Assembly: GCA_964342695.1 (NCBI GenBank)
Contig: CAYFFV010000008.1
Span: 1-64,000, forward strand
Origin: CAYFFV01 sp964342695
GTDB taxonomy: Bacteria > Acidobacteriota > Vicinamibacteria > Vicinamibacterales > UBA8438
DNA length: 64,000 bases
Direction of reading: 5' to 3'
Position numbers and translations under genes: made by a program. Shown here piece by piece: positions 26,271-35,020 of the stretch; the first letter of the stretch is position 1, and every line of letters starts with the position of its first letter. A model generated the notes under the pieces. The model saw only the letters and a list, made by a program, of their open reading frames with translations, was not told the DNA's origin and did not search any database.

Positions 26271-26984
26271 ATGGTAATAGAGGCGTCAAACCAGGGTCAA
26301 GAACACGTTACCGCAGTTCTAGTTTCTGGAGGCCTAGACAGTGCTGTTCTAGTTGCAATTCAAGCGGAAACATCTTTAGTCCAACCCATTTATATCAAAG
26401 GCGGACTGGCTTGGGAAGAAGCTGAACAATCCGTGTTAAAAACCCTGTTCGGGACAAAAGCATTCGCATCAAAAGTCCTTTCACTGGTTTCATTGTCTGT
26501 TTCTTTTGCTGATCTTTATTCTTCTAAGCACTGGGCATTAACTGGCAAGGCCCCAGCCTACAACACACCAGATAGCGATGTTTACTTAGCCGGACGAAAC
26601 GCGCTACTTCTTACCAAAACAGCAACTTACTGTTCGCTCCAAGGAATCACTGAAATCGCTATCGGGCCACTAGCTGGAAATCCATTTCCTGATGCCACAC
26701 CAGAGTTCTTTTCAGAAATGGAGAAAGCTCTATCGCTTGGCTTAAACCATCCCATTAAAGTTAAAGCCCCCCTAGCATCTTTTAGTAAACCAGAAGTGAT
26801 ACGTCTCGGTGAGTCATTTAGCATCGAATGGGAATTCACTCTTTCTTGTATGAACCCAATCGATACCAAACACTGCGGACGTTGCAGCAAGTGCCGCGAA
26901 CGACTTCAGGCATTTCAAGCCATAGAGCTACAGGACCCAGCTCCCTATTTCTATAGACCTAAAAACATTACAACTGGACAATAA
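26271..26984 (+). CDS. queC: 7-cyano-7-deazaguanine synthase
   Basis: The 237-residue protein is QueC, which makes preQ0 from 7-carboxy-7-deazaguanine, ammonia and ATP. The PP-loop is SGGLDSAV (about 19-26). A GRN motif near 110 contacts substrate. Zinc is held by four cysteines in CMNPIDTKHCGRCSKC (near 192-207). The final 20 residues are Pro/Tyr-rich. It is divergent from queD with only 27 bases between start codons, leaving little room for two promoters upstream of the starts. QueE is not present here. Confidence 0.9.
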   Translation: MVIEASNQGQEHVTAVLVSGGLDSAVLVAIQAETSLVQPIYIKGGLAWEEAEQSVLKTLFGTKAFASKVLSLVSLSVSFADLYSSKHWALTGKAPAYNTPDSDVYLAGRNALLLTKTATYCSLQGITEIAIGPLAGNPFPDATPEFFSEMEKALSLGLNHPIKVKAPLASFSKPEVIRLGESFSIEWEFTLSCMNPIDTKHCGRCSKCRERLQAFQAIELQDPAPYFYRPKNITTGQ

Positions 26985-27095
26985 AAAAACAGCAAACTAA
27001 TTGTCTTAATCAAAAAACCTTGTAAATCACATAGCTAACAAAATTCAAAAGTGTGTCTTTTATTGCAAGAACGAGAATGAATTTTCCGAGAACTT

Positions 27096-28232
27096 TTATT
27101 CATTTTTCTTCGACTTCTTGCCCGATTGCACCGACACAGCTTCGCGTTTAAGGTTTTCGACCAAATTATCTATCTGATAGACAAGACGTTTTTGTTGCCG
27201 ATTGTTGTTTTCTGAACCAACAACGTATTCACAAAATAATGGGAAACCAATCGTTGAATCACAGTACGCAACAACAGTATCAGGCAATTGTCCGGGGTTG
27301 ACTTTTCCCCAACTGACTGCCTCCGCCGGAGTCGCACCAGACAATCCACCCCACACCGCCTGATCAGTAGTCAACTGCACAAAATAGTCATTGCCTCCTT
27401 TTGGAATTCCATATACTTCCCAAAGTGTCGGTTGACCTTGCAGATAAAAATTCTTGGGGGATCCGCCTCCAAGAATTAGACAGCCATTTTTTTCGCCAGC
27501 TAAAATAATTGCGCAAACTTCATTCACATCACGGTTTGGGTTGATTAAACAGTCCCCATCATTCAGTAATTCATGATAGGCAAGGTTCATACCGATCGAA
27601 CTATCTCCCGGAGAAGAAGTGTAAATCGGAACTCCACAAGCAGCCGCTTTCGCTAAAACCGAATAATCTTGGCAATTTTTCCGCATGCGCAGTAAATCCT
27701 GCCCGATCAGAAAATGCAATTTAGAGGAAGAGATAGGACCGTCAAAATCATGTCGGACAAGAAAATCTCTAACGTACTCATCAGTTTTAAGCAAGACATC
27801 GGCCGGAAAAAGAACATCATAAATTCGAATGATTTCATGTTCATAGAGAGCTATGTCATCTAAAAACGGGGAACCCCTATGTAAGGTGAAATTTAAAGCA
27901 TAGTGGAGATCATGATAGAGATTGGCACCCGTGCTTATCAGGAAATCGACCAAACCACGATCTATTAATTCAATAACGCATCCACCCATCCCGGCAGGTG
28001 TCATAGCGCCAGCCATCGTCAGGCCGATGGTTGTATTACTAGAGGGATCAAGCATGCCTTCAGAAAAAACATGGCACGCCTCGTTTAACCGTCCAGCATT
28101 AAACGCCTGAAATCCTTCATCAATTAATTTTTTGATTTCTTGACTACCGCGTGGCCGGTAATAACGAACAGGCTCACCAGTTAAAAACTTTTTTTGGTTT
28201 TGATTTGAAGTACCGGATTGTCGGTGAGGCAT
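27096..28232 (-). CDS. Deoxyhypusine synthase-like protein
   Basis: The 378-residue protein is clearly of the deoxyhypusine synthase family, NAD-dependent enzymes that transfer an aminobutyl group from spermidine. The N-terminal half has LTMAGAMTPAGMGG (72-84). The catalytic lysine that forms the imine intermediate is Lys310 in AEAVSWGKV. Bacteria lack eIF5A, so the acceptor must differ; bacterial relatives include homospermidine synthase-like and other aminobutyl-transfer enzymes. The C-terminal 30 residues are basic and serine-rich. It is followed by no obvious partner. The acceptor cannot be named here. Confidence 0.88.
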   Translation of the reverse strand: MPHRQSGTSNQNQKKFLTGEPVRYYRPRGSQEIKKLIDEGFQAFNAGRLNEACHVFSEGMLDPSSNTTIGLTMAGAMTPAGMGGCVIELIDRGLVDFLISTGANLYHDLHYALNFTLHRGSPFLDDIALYEHEIIRIYDVLFPADVLLKTDEYVRDFLVRHDFDGPISSSKLHFLIGQDLLRMRKNCQDYSVLAKAAACGVPIYTSSPGDSSIGMNLAYHELLNDGDCLINPNRDVNEVCAIILAGEKNGCLILGGGSPKNFYLQGQPTLWEVYGIPKGGNDYFVQLTTDQAVWGGLSGATPAEAVSWGKVNPGQLPDTVVAYCDSTIGFPLFCEYVVGSENNNRQQKRLVYQIDNLVENLKREAVSVQSGKKSKKNE

Positions 28233-28258
28233 AGGTTTAGTCTCACAGTAGATAATTC

Positions 28259-28495
28259 TTACTCCGCCGGGTCAATCCAATCAGGCTCTCGGCCTTGGAA
28301 CGCTACAAACAACAAAGCAATCCCCGTTGCACCTAGTAATAATGTCAATCCATCTGAAAGCCATGTTTCCCATTTAAACTCAATCAATCTGAGAAAAAAA
28401 AAGATTCCAAGCAAGGCGACTCCACAAAGAGAAGCAAGTATTCTGTTGAAAACCAAGCGAAGGATTACGCCACGAACACGACGAAAAATCGGCAT
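28259..28495 (-). CDS. Small two-helix membrane protein
   Basis: The 78-residue frame begins MPIFRRVRG, giving a positively charged N terminus, then two hydrophobic segments (about 18-37 and 50-65) separated by a Lys/Glu/Trp-rich loop, and a soluble end REPDWIDPAE. It lies 17 bases downstream of fabI and 26 bases upstream of the deoxyhypusine-synthase-like gene, all on one strand, which suits a small gene in an operon. No strong ribosome-binding site is visible. Nothing is known to me of its family. Confidence 0.6.
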   Translation of the reverse strand: MPIFRRVRGVILRLVFNRILASLCGVALLGIFFFLRLIEFKWETWLSDGLTLLLGATGIALLFVAFQGREPDWIDPAE

Positions 28496-28512
28496 CGATC
28501 AAATCCAAACCT

Positions 28513-29289
28513 TTACATTCCCGTAATGTTGTAGCCTCCGTCAACCATGAGAATCTCACCTGTTACTCCACGTCCAGCAGATCCCAAAAGAAAAACAGCT
28601 GCATCGGCAACTTCTGAACTATCAACCGTCCTACGAAGAGGAGACCGGTCACGATAATGCTGCAAGATACTCGTAAAGCCGGATATTCCAGACGCCGCCA
28701 AAGTTTTAATAGGACCAGCTGAAATAGCGTTAGCACGAATGTTTAAAGGACCGAGGTCACTAGATAAATACCGAACTGACGCTTCAAGTGCCGCTTTGGC
28801 AACACCCATAACGTTGTAATTCGGAAATACTCTTGTACTTCCGAGATACGTAAGTGTCAAAATACTTCCGCCCCCACGCCGTTCCATCAAAGGTGCAGCA
28901 CCACGCGAAAGAGCCACTAGTGAGTAAGTACTAATATCAAGTGCTTGGAGAAAATCCTCGCGCTTTGTCCGAAAAAAAGGTTCCGAAATGGACTCACGTG
29001 AAGCAAACGCAACACCATGTACAAGAAAATCTAATCCTCCGTGCTCTTTTTCGACACTTTTATAGAGAGAATCGATCTCCTCATCACAACTCACGTCACA
29101 CTGTATTAATTGAGTCGGCTGACTTAAGGTGTCGGCTAATTTCTTAGTATTTTCTGCAAAGCGTTCATTGGCATAGCTTAACGTCAAACGTGCCCCGGCG
29201 GCGTCTGCGGCCTTCGCTACGGCCCAGGCAAGTGAACGTTTATTAGCTACACCAACGATAAGACCATTTTTTCCTGTTAAATCGCTCAT
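28513..29289 (-). CDS. fabI: Enoyl-[acyl-carrier-protein] reductase, FabI type
   Basis: The 258-residue protein is an NADH-dependent enoyl-ACP reductase of the short-chain dehydrogenase superfamily, which completes each round of fatty acid elongation. The nucleotide-binding start GLIVGVANKRSLAWAVAKA is diagnostic of FabI. Catalytic residues are Tyr158 and Lys165 with six residues between (YNVMGVAK), and Tyr148 also lies in the pocket. The ISAGPIKTLAASGI loop near 190 covers the substrate site. It heads an operon with a small membrane protein and the deoxyhypusine-synthase-like enzyme. Confidence 0.96.
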   Translation of the reverse strand: MSDLTGKNGLIVGVANKRSLAWAVAKAADAAGARLTLSYANERFAENTKKLADTLSQPTQLIQCDVSCDEEIDSLYKSVEKEHGGLDFLVHGVAFASRESISEPFFRTKREDFLQALDISTYSLVALSRGAAPLMERRGGGSILTLTYLGSTRVFPNYNVMGVAKAALEASVRYLSSDLGPLNIRANAISAGPIKTLAASGISGFTSILQHYRDRSPLRRTVDSSEVADAAVFLLGSAGRGVTGEILMVDGGYNITGM

Positions 29290-29355
29290 GAGAAAATTTT
29301 CTAGAAAACAGACTGAACGTGGAGACTACAGATCAGCAACAACCTAAAGCACCAA

Positions 29356-29763
29356 TTAACGGGAACGCCCCTTACCATTTCTCGATGAACTCAAATTCCC
29401 ATTGGAGAGTCCGTTACGATCTTTTTTTCGACTTGCACGCCAAGTCCGTTTTTTTTCACTTGCCTGTTTTGAAGCCCCATTTTTTTTCGCTTGCCGGCTA
29501 TTCCGAACCTTCGGCTTCTTTCGAGTTGCACCAGAACCAGCCTGCGCTTGTTGTTGATGCATAGTGAAGACCGGTGCTGGACGGGGCGTCTCTGGTAATC
29601 CACTTTGGTCACCAAGACTTGCCCTGATGAGATTGCGATGTACTGGTCCTTCCTCAGACTTTCCAGAAACTGCACTGGCACTGTTACCTAATTCAGCGTC
29701 TAAAGCCTCAGCACTCGACTCCGTTAAACCTGGTGATTTTTCCAGTTGGCGTCGTTCATTCAT
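29356..29763 (-). CDS. Basic, probably disordered protein
   Basis: The 135-residue frame has no folded-domain motif. The first half is rich in Ser, Glu and Ala. The second half contains TRKKPKVRNSRQAKKNG and similar Lys/Arg-rich runs that would bind nucleic acid or acidic partners. It lies between fabI (start 67 bases away) and an empty stretch of about 200 bases before argH. No good ribosome-binding site precedes the ATG. It could be a real small nucleic-acid-binding protein or a chance frame; a competing frame at 29391-29681 is less convincing. Confidence 0.4.
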   Translation of the reverse strand: MNERRQLEKSPGLTESSAEALDAELGNSASAVSGKSEEGPVHRNLIRASLGDQSGLPETPRPAPVFTMHQQQAQAGSGATRKKPKVRNSRQAKKNGASKQASEKKRTWRASRKKDRNGLSNGNLSSSRNGKGRSR

Positions 29764-29970
29764 CGGATCAACTTAAACCTAGGCATAACCATCCCGGTCA
29801 TAGAAGTTTTTTCACAGTTTTTAATGTGGGACTTGATTACATCCACGCGATCTTAACATTCACTAAAATTTCAAAAAGACTTAGAGGCGAACATGAAATA
29901 AGAATCCGCGCTGGACATAAAATATTAACAGACGTTGGGAAAAAGACGCAAACACCAAATAATTAGGTCT

Positions 29971-31362
29971 TTAATTACGACAACTAGAAACCCAATCTTT
30001 CACTCGATCCAAGGATGCTCTAACCGCTTCAGGGTTAGTAGATTGAGGTGTCATACGAGACCTTGTCGAACCTTGCGGAGTGATCTTATCTAAAATATCA
30101 TCGCTAAATAAATTATGGTAATTCTTCCAATCACGTAAAGTAAGCTCACTGAAATCTCGGCCTGTTGACACAAGATTTTGAACAATACTCCCTACAACTT
30201 TGTGCGCAGTACGAAACGGTAACCCCTGAGCAACAAGATAATCAGCTACATCGGTAGCAAGTAATAATCCCGTTGAAGCATCTTCACAAACCGCAGGTCT
30301 GATTTCAATACTTTTAACAACCTCTATTACGGCCTGCAGAGAACCCAGAACTGTCCGCTCGGCATCAAATACAGCCTCTTTGTCTTCCTGAAGATCTTTG
30401 TTGTATCCACTGGGTAAACCTTTCATACTCGTAAGCCAACCAGAAACATGACCCACCGTTCTTCCAGTTTTTCCTCTTACCAATTCAAGTGGATCAGGAT
30501 TCTTCTTCTGCGGCATCAAACTGCTTCCTGTAGTAACTTGATCGCTTAATTCAAAGAATCCGAACTCCTCTCCAGAAAAAATAATAAGATCCTCAGCTAT
30601 ACGACTCAGGTGAACCATAATCAATGCGGATCCATGCAACATTGAAGAAACAAAATCTCGATCGGCTGTCGCATCAAGACTGTTTTCTACAATCCTTGAA
30701 AAACCCAACTTTTCCGCTAATGAATGCACATTAATGGGGTAACCCGTACCGACGACAGCCCCAGATCCGAGCGGGCAGGCATCAACCTCATCCAAAGTAA
30801 CATCAAATCTCCGATAGTCTCGACGAAGTGCCGCTACATGTGCCAAAAAAAAGTGAGCCGCCATCATAGGCTGGGCTCGGCGAAGATGCGTATAGGAAGG
30901 CATTAAAGTCGAACCTGAAATTTCTGCCTTTTTTACGAGAACATCCACAAGATCAACGATAGATTTCTGTACACTCGGGATACGTCTTCGGAGATAAAGT
31001 CTTAAATCAAGAGAAACTTGTTCGTTTCGTGATCTTCCCGTGTGGAGACGCTTTCCCGCATCGCCAACAAGTTCTATCAACTTTCGTTCAACAAAAGAAT
31101 GGACATCCTCATCAGGGCCCGATAGAAAGTTGGGATCCTGTTTCTGTTGCTCTTGAATAGTCTCGAGACCATCTCGGATGGTCACACCATCTTCTGGAGT
31201 TAAGGCACCGGCCAACGTAAGCGCCTCCGCCCAAGCCAAACTTCCCCTAATATCATCTTCAAACAAGACCCGATCAAAACGAAAAGAAGACTGAAAATCG
31301 AATACTTCAGCATCTGGCTCATTTGCAAATCGTCCTGACCAAAGATTCTGTTTCTCTGTCAT
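29971..31362 (-). CDS. argH: Argininosuccinate lyase
   Basis: The 463-residue protein is ArgH, which splits argininosuccinate to arginine and fumarate, the last step of the pathway. The start LWSGRFANEPDAEVFDFQSS is characteristic. The family signature with the catalytic serine loop is GSSLMPQKKNPD near residue 280, and HTGRSRNEQVSLDLRLYLR near 101-119 contains the second conserved segment. Length is standard (about 460). It is the last gene of the argR-argG-argH run on the minus strand, 30 bases after argG, and is thus likely under ArgR control. Confidence 0.97.
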   Translation of the reverse strand: MTEKQNLWSGRFANEPDAEVFDFQSSFRFDRVLFEDDIRGSLAWAEALTLAGALTPEDGVTIRDGLETIQEQQKQDPNFLSGPDEDVHSFVERKLIELVGDAGKRLHTGRSRNEQVSLDLRLYLRRRIPSVQKSIVDLVDVLVKKAEISGSTLMPSYTHLRRAQPMMAAHFFLAHVAALRRDYRRFDVTLDEVDACPLGSGAVVGTGYPINVHSLAEKLGFSRIVENSLDATADRDFVSSMLHGSALIMVHLSRIAEDLIIFSGEEFGFFELSDQVTTGSSLMPQKKNPDPLELVRGKTGRTVGHVSGWLTSMKGLPSGYNKDLQEDKEAVFDAERTVLGSLQAVIEVVKSIEIRPAVCEDASTGLLLATDVADYLVAQGLPFRTAHKVVGSIVQNLVSTGRDFSELTLRDWKNYHNLFSDDILDKITPQGSTRSRMTPQSTNPEAVRASLDRVKDWVSSCRN

Positions 31363-31392
31363 TTTTTCACCGCATCCACTCTGTACTGCTCA

Positions 31393-32589
31393 TCATTTCT
31401 TTGAAGGAGCTTTAAGGGCCGCCGTTTCAACCGGCAAACCCCAAATCTTGATAAATCCCTCAGCAGCACTATGATCAAAGGCATCTTCCTCGTCGTAAGT
31501 CGCTAAATCAGAGTCGTATAAAGCATTCGGTGAACGCCTACCCACTATGCGGCAATCACCTCTATACAACTTCACTCTTGCCGTTCCATTGACCCTTTCC
31601 TGCACCTTTGAGACAAACGCATCGAGAGCATCGCGTAGAGGACTAAACCAAGTTCCGTTATACACCAGATCAGCGTAAGTTCTGGCCAAGTCAGCCTTCA
31701 GCCTTGAAAGATCTTTAGGAATTACCAAAGCTTCAAGTTCTCGATGTGCTGTATGCAAAACGGTTGCCGCTGGAGCCTCATATATTTCACGAGATTTAAT
31801 TCCAACAAGCCGGTTCTCTACCATATCGATTCGACCAATACCGTGCTCACCAGCAATTGTGTCCAATGAATTTATGAGTTCCGTTAGGGGCATGGCGACA
31901 CCATTCACCTTAACGGGCACACCGGCATCAAAGTCTACTTCGACATAAGCAGGAACATCCGGACATTCAATTGGAGACTTAGTCATTGCATAAATATCAT
32001 CAGGCGGTTCGATCCAAGGATCTTCAAGTATTCCACATTCGATTGAACGTCCCCACAGGTTCGAGTCAGTACTGTATGGATTGTCAACCGTCATTGGTAT
32101 AGGAATCCCATGAGTTTTTGCATATGCAATTTCATCTGGGCGAGTCATACCCCATTCGCGCGCTGGAGCAACAACGCGAATCGCAGGATTTAAGGCACGC
32201 GCCGAAACGTCGATGCGAACTTGATCGTTCCCTTTTCCCGTACAACCATGAGCAATTATTGTTGCATTTTCAAACTCAGCAATTTCAACCAGCTTTTTTG
32301 CAATGAGAGGACGCCCCAGAGCGGTCGCCAAGGGATATTTGCCCTCATAAATGGCATCGGCTTGCAACGCAGGAAGAACATAGTCGTTACAAAATTCCTC
32401 ACGAACATCCACAACATGAGCACGTACGGCACCGACACCAAGTGCTCTCTCCCGGATATCGTCCAATTCTTTACCCTGACCAAGATCCATCGTTACCGCA
32501 ACAATTTCAGCATCGTACTTGTCGGCAAGCCATTTAACAGCTACTGATGTATCTAACCCACCTGAGTACGCCAATACTATTCGATCCAT
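31393..32589 (-). CDS. argG: Argininosuccinate synthase
   Basis: The protein, 398 residues from the ATG at 32589, is ArgG, joining citrulline and aspartate using ATP. The PP-loop is AYSGGLDTSV (about 6-15). The GCTGKGNDQVR stretch near 115 and AREWGMTRPDE near 145 are typical. The ribosome-binding site GGAAGGTG sits six bases before the chosen ATG; a GTG three codons earlier is possible but overlaps that site. It lies between argR and argH on the same strand. With the divergent argCBDAJF run, the set makes arginine from glutamate. Confidence 0.97.
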   Translation of the reverse strand: MDRIVLAYSGGLDTSVAVKWLADKYDAEIVAVTMDLGQGKELDDIRERALGVGAVRAHVVDVREEFCNDYVLPALQADAIYEGKYPLATALGRPLIAKKLVEIAEFENATIIAHGCTGKGNDQVRIDVSARALNPAIRVVAPAREWGMTRPDEIAYAKTHGIPIPMTVDNPYSTDSNLWGRSIECGILEDPWIEPPDDIYAMTKSPIECPDVPAYVEVDFDAGVPVKVNGVAMPLTELINSLDTIAGEHGIGRIDMVENRLVGIKSREIYEAPAATVLHTAHRELEALVIPKDLSRLKADLARTYADLVYNGTWFSPLRDALDAFVSKVQERVNGTARVKLYRGDCRIVGRRSPNALYDSDLATYDEEDAFDHSAAEGFIKIWGLPVETAALKAPSKK

Positions 32590-32617
32590 TTTTAACACCT
32601 TCCCTTACGCAAGATTC

Positions 32618-33070
32618 CTACCTACGTGCCCATCCTTCAAATAACCTGGTAACTTCTCTTCCTGCTCTAGCATGGCGAGTAATAATCAAGATCGTGTCGT
32701 CTCCAGCAACAGTTCCAACAACTTCTGGAAGTTCAGAACGATCTATGGCAACCGCAAGAGATTGAGCTTGTCCCGGATCAGTCCTTAAAACTATTAACTG
32801 TTGCACCTGATCTAAGCGTCTCAAATATTCAGAAACAGCACGCTGAAGCCCAGTGCCAGAGAAAACAGCTCCGCCGGGCGGTATACCTGGTTTTTGATAC
32901 GCTCCATCTGCGGCTCGCTTCACCAAACCCAAGTCTTTAATATCTCGAGAAATTGTGGCCTGAGTGGCATGAAAACCTCGATCCCGAAGTTTTCTACGCA
33001 ATTCATCCTGACTTCCCACTGACTGTTGCGTAACTAAATCAAGAATTGCTGATTGCCTATATTTCTTCAT
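32618..33070 (-). CDS. argR: Arginine repressor ArgR
   Basis: The 150-residue protein is ArgR. The N-terminal winged helix covers residues 1-70 and includes LRDRGFHATQATISRDIKDL, the DNA-recognition helix region. The C-terminal oligomerisation and arginine-binding domain holds VLRTDPGQAQSLAVAIDRS and the GDDTILII stretch near 122. It heads argR-argG-argH and faces the divergent argC operon across a very AT-rich 141-base gap that contains candidate ARG boxes, so it probably controls both transcripts and itself. Confidence 0.95.
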   Translation of the reverse strand: MKKYRQSAILDLVTQQSVGSQDELRRKLRDRGFHATQATISRDIKDLGLVKRAADGAYQKPGIPPGGAVFSGTGLQRAVSEYLRRLDQVQQLIVLRTDPGQAQSLAVAIDRSELPEVVGTVAGDDTILIITRHARAGREVTRLFEGWARR

Positions 33071-33083
33071 TTTTATTCTATAT

Positions 33084-33101
33084 TATGAATTATTATACAT
33101 A
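33084..33101. promoter_or_regulatory. Candidate ARG box 1
   Basis: The 18-base sequence TATGAATTATTATACATA resembles the ArgR operator consensus (TGAAT-nnnn-ATTCA) with one good half and one degenerate half. It lies just in front of the argR start on the minus strand, in the AT-rich gap between the two divergent arginine transcripts. Binding is inferred from resemblance and position. Confidence 0.45.
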
Positions 33102-33193
33102 AAAACATAAAACTTAGAAAGCTATTTACTTGCTTTATTATAAGTATTTAAATAGATTATGAGCCTTAAAACTGTATTATATTTATATATTTT

Positions 33194-33211
33194 TACGAAT
33201 AAAAATTAATT
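33194..33211. promoter_or_regulatory. Candidate ARG box 2 abutting the argC start
   Basis: The 18-base sequence TACGAATAAAAATTAATT resembles the Bacillus-type ARG box (CATGAATAAAAATTCAAG). It ends one base before the argC ATG at 33212, so ArgR bound here would block the transcription start or ribosome access. No Shine-Dalgarno is seen before argC, which suggests a leaderless or nearly leaderless message. Confidence 0.45.
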
Positions 33212-34204
33212 ATGGAATCTATTATTCGCATTGGCGTACTGGGAGCAACAGGTTACGGTGGCCAGGAACTACTTCGTTTTTCCGCTAGACACAGCAATAT
33301 CGAGGTCACGCTAGCCATGTCTTCACATAAAAATGAAGAGAATAGGACACTTTCTGCATTAACAGGAATCTGTTCCAAAGAAATCGAACCCTTATCACTA
33401 GACAAGATCGCCAAAAACACAGATGCCGTCTTTTTGGCGTTACCAGAAAATGCCAGCGCTGAAATACTACCTGAAATAGCTAAAACAGGGATTCGCGTGT
33501 TCGACCTATCCGGATCGTTCAGGCTAAACAATCCGAACTTACGAAAAAAATGGTACCCAGATACCCCAGAACTTGAAATACAACCCGTATATGGATTAAC
33601 TGAAAGAAAACGTATCGAACTTAGGGATGCGAAGATCATCGCCTGTCCCGGCTGCTATCCAACAGCCGCCCTCTTGGCCCTTGAGCCACTAGTATCTGCA
33701 AATTTCCTGGATGGTGAAATCGTGATCGATGCAAAATCTGGCATTTCTGGCGCAGGAAAGAAGCCGAGCGAACGAACTCATTTCTCGGAATGTGACGGCA
33801 ATGTTTCGGCTTATGGGATCTTTGCGCATCGCCATACAGCGGAGATGGAGCAAGAACTTGGCAAACAAGTAACCTTTGTGCCTCATCTCGTCCCCCTCAA
33901 CCGCGGACTCATCGCAACCATCTACACTCACGTAAAAGACAGCGTTACTTACGAAAAAGTAAGTGCCATTTATGAAGATGCTTACACCGAATCCCCATTT
34001 GTACGCTTAAGAAGAGAAGAACTACCAGAAATCAAATACGTAACTAACACAAATTTCTGCGATATCGGATGGCGTCTCGACAAGGCCACCAACAGATTGA
34101 TCATTGTTTCGTGCCTAGACAATCTTATTAAAGGTGCGGCCGGACAAGCATTGCAGAATTTTAACGTCGTCTATGGTTTGGATGAACAGACAGGCCTACT
34201 CTAA
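33212..34204 (+). CDS. argC: N-acetyl-gamma-glutamyl-phosphate reductase
   Basis: The 330-residue protein is ArgC, reducing N-acetylglutamyl phosphate to the semialdehyde with NADPH. The nucleotide-binding start is IRIGVLGATGYGGQELLRF. The catalytic cysteine lies in ACPGCYPTAALLAL near residue 149, and the ISGAGKKPSE stretch near 182 follows. It opens the argC-B-D-A-J-F operon. No Shine-Dalgarno precedes the ATG; an ARG-box-like sequence abuts it. The stop TAA shares its last A with the argB start. Confidence 0.96.
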   Translation: MESIIRIGVLGATGYGGQELLRFSARHSNIEVTLAMSSHKNEENRTLSALTGICSKEIEPLSLDKIAKNTDAVFLALPENASAEILPEIAKTGIRVFDLSGSFRLNNPNLRKKWYPDTPELEIQPVYGLTERKRIELRDAKIIACPGCYPTAALLALEPLVSANFLDGEIVIDAKSGISGAGKKPSERTHFSECDGNVSAYGIFAHRHTAEMEQELGKQVTFVPHLVPLNRGLIATIYTHVKDSVTYEKVSAIYEDAYTESPFVRLRREELPEIKYVTNTNFCDIGWRLDKATNRLIIVSCLDNLIKGAAGQALQNFNVVYGLDEQTGLL

Positions 34205-35001
34205 TGTCTCGAACGCGCGTAATTAAGCTTGGCGGGGAACTGATTGATGAAACACTAAAACTAAAACAAGTCGCGCGACAGATCCGTGTTGCCGCAGAAA
34301 GCCGACCGGTTGTGGTCGTACACGGTGGCGGACAATCTGTAACTCAACAAGCAGCAAAACTTGGACTCAAAAAACAAACGGTCGACGGATTACGCATTAC
34401 AGATGCTGAGACCATGGAGGTTGTACTCGGTGTTCTCGCGGGTTGTGTAAATACTCGTTTAGTCGCAACCCTGACTTCCATGGGTCTTCGCGCAGTCGGA
34501 TTGACAGGGGCAGATGACAGCACTGTAACTGTTCGTCGAGCACAACGTTACCAAAGCGTCGATGGGGATAAAATCGATTTAGGTTTTGTTGGCATTCCCA
34601 AGGGTAGCGATAAAACGCCAAAACTACTTAAAAACTTAGCTGCATCTGGATACATTCCGGTTATCGCTAGCATAGGAAGTAACAGAAAAGGTGAACTTTT
34701 CAATGTCAATGCTGACACATTTTCGGCGGACCTCGCGGTCCGTCTCGGGGCTTCCTGGTTAACTATCGCGGGCACCACCAGTGGCGTGCTCGACAGAAAC
34801 GGTAAAACCATTTCATCCGTTGACGACAAAATGCTTATGCAATTAATCAAGAACCGTCAGGCCAATGCTGGAATGGTTGCAAAACTTCTTGCGTGTCGAA
34901 CGGCAAAGCATGGCGGCGTTAAGCGCATCGAAATCGTCGACGGAAGGTCTCGAAATGCATTAAACAAAACAATAGGGTCAAATAAAACAACCATTCGCTA
35001 G
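34204..35001 (+). CDS. argB: Acetylglutamate kinase
   Basis: The 265-residue protein is ArgB, which phosphorylates N-acetylglutamate. The start KLGGELID is followed by VVVVHGGGQSVTQQAAKLGL (about 37-56), the glycine-rich phosphate loop. The NVNADTFSADLAVRLGA stretch near 167 binds nucleotide. The length is close to the short, E. coli-type enzyme rather than the longer arginine-inhibited hexameric type, suggesting that arginine feedback acts at another step. It overlaps argC by a single base (TAATG) and precedes argD by 19 bases. Confidence 0.96.
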   Translation: MSRTRVIKLGGELIDETLKLKQVARQIRVAAESRPVVVVHGGGQSVTQQAAKLGLKKQTVDGLRITDAETMEVVLGVLAGCVNTRLVATLTSMGLRAVGLTGADDSTVTVRRAQRYQSVDGDKIDLGFVGIPKGSDKTPKLLKNLAASGYIPVIASIGSNRKGELFNVNADTFSADLAVRLGASWLTIAGTTSGVLDRNGKTISSVDDKMLMQLIKNRQANAGMVAKLLACRTAKHGGVKRIEIVDGRSRNALNKTIGSNKTTIR

Positions 35002-35020
35002 TGAAGGAAAAGAAACGCTC

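Noticed and set aside
29391..29681. Alternative 96-codon frame inside the disordered protein region
   Set aside because: It is a shadow of the longer frame at 29356-29763 and has no better start.
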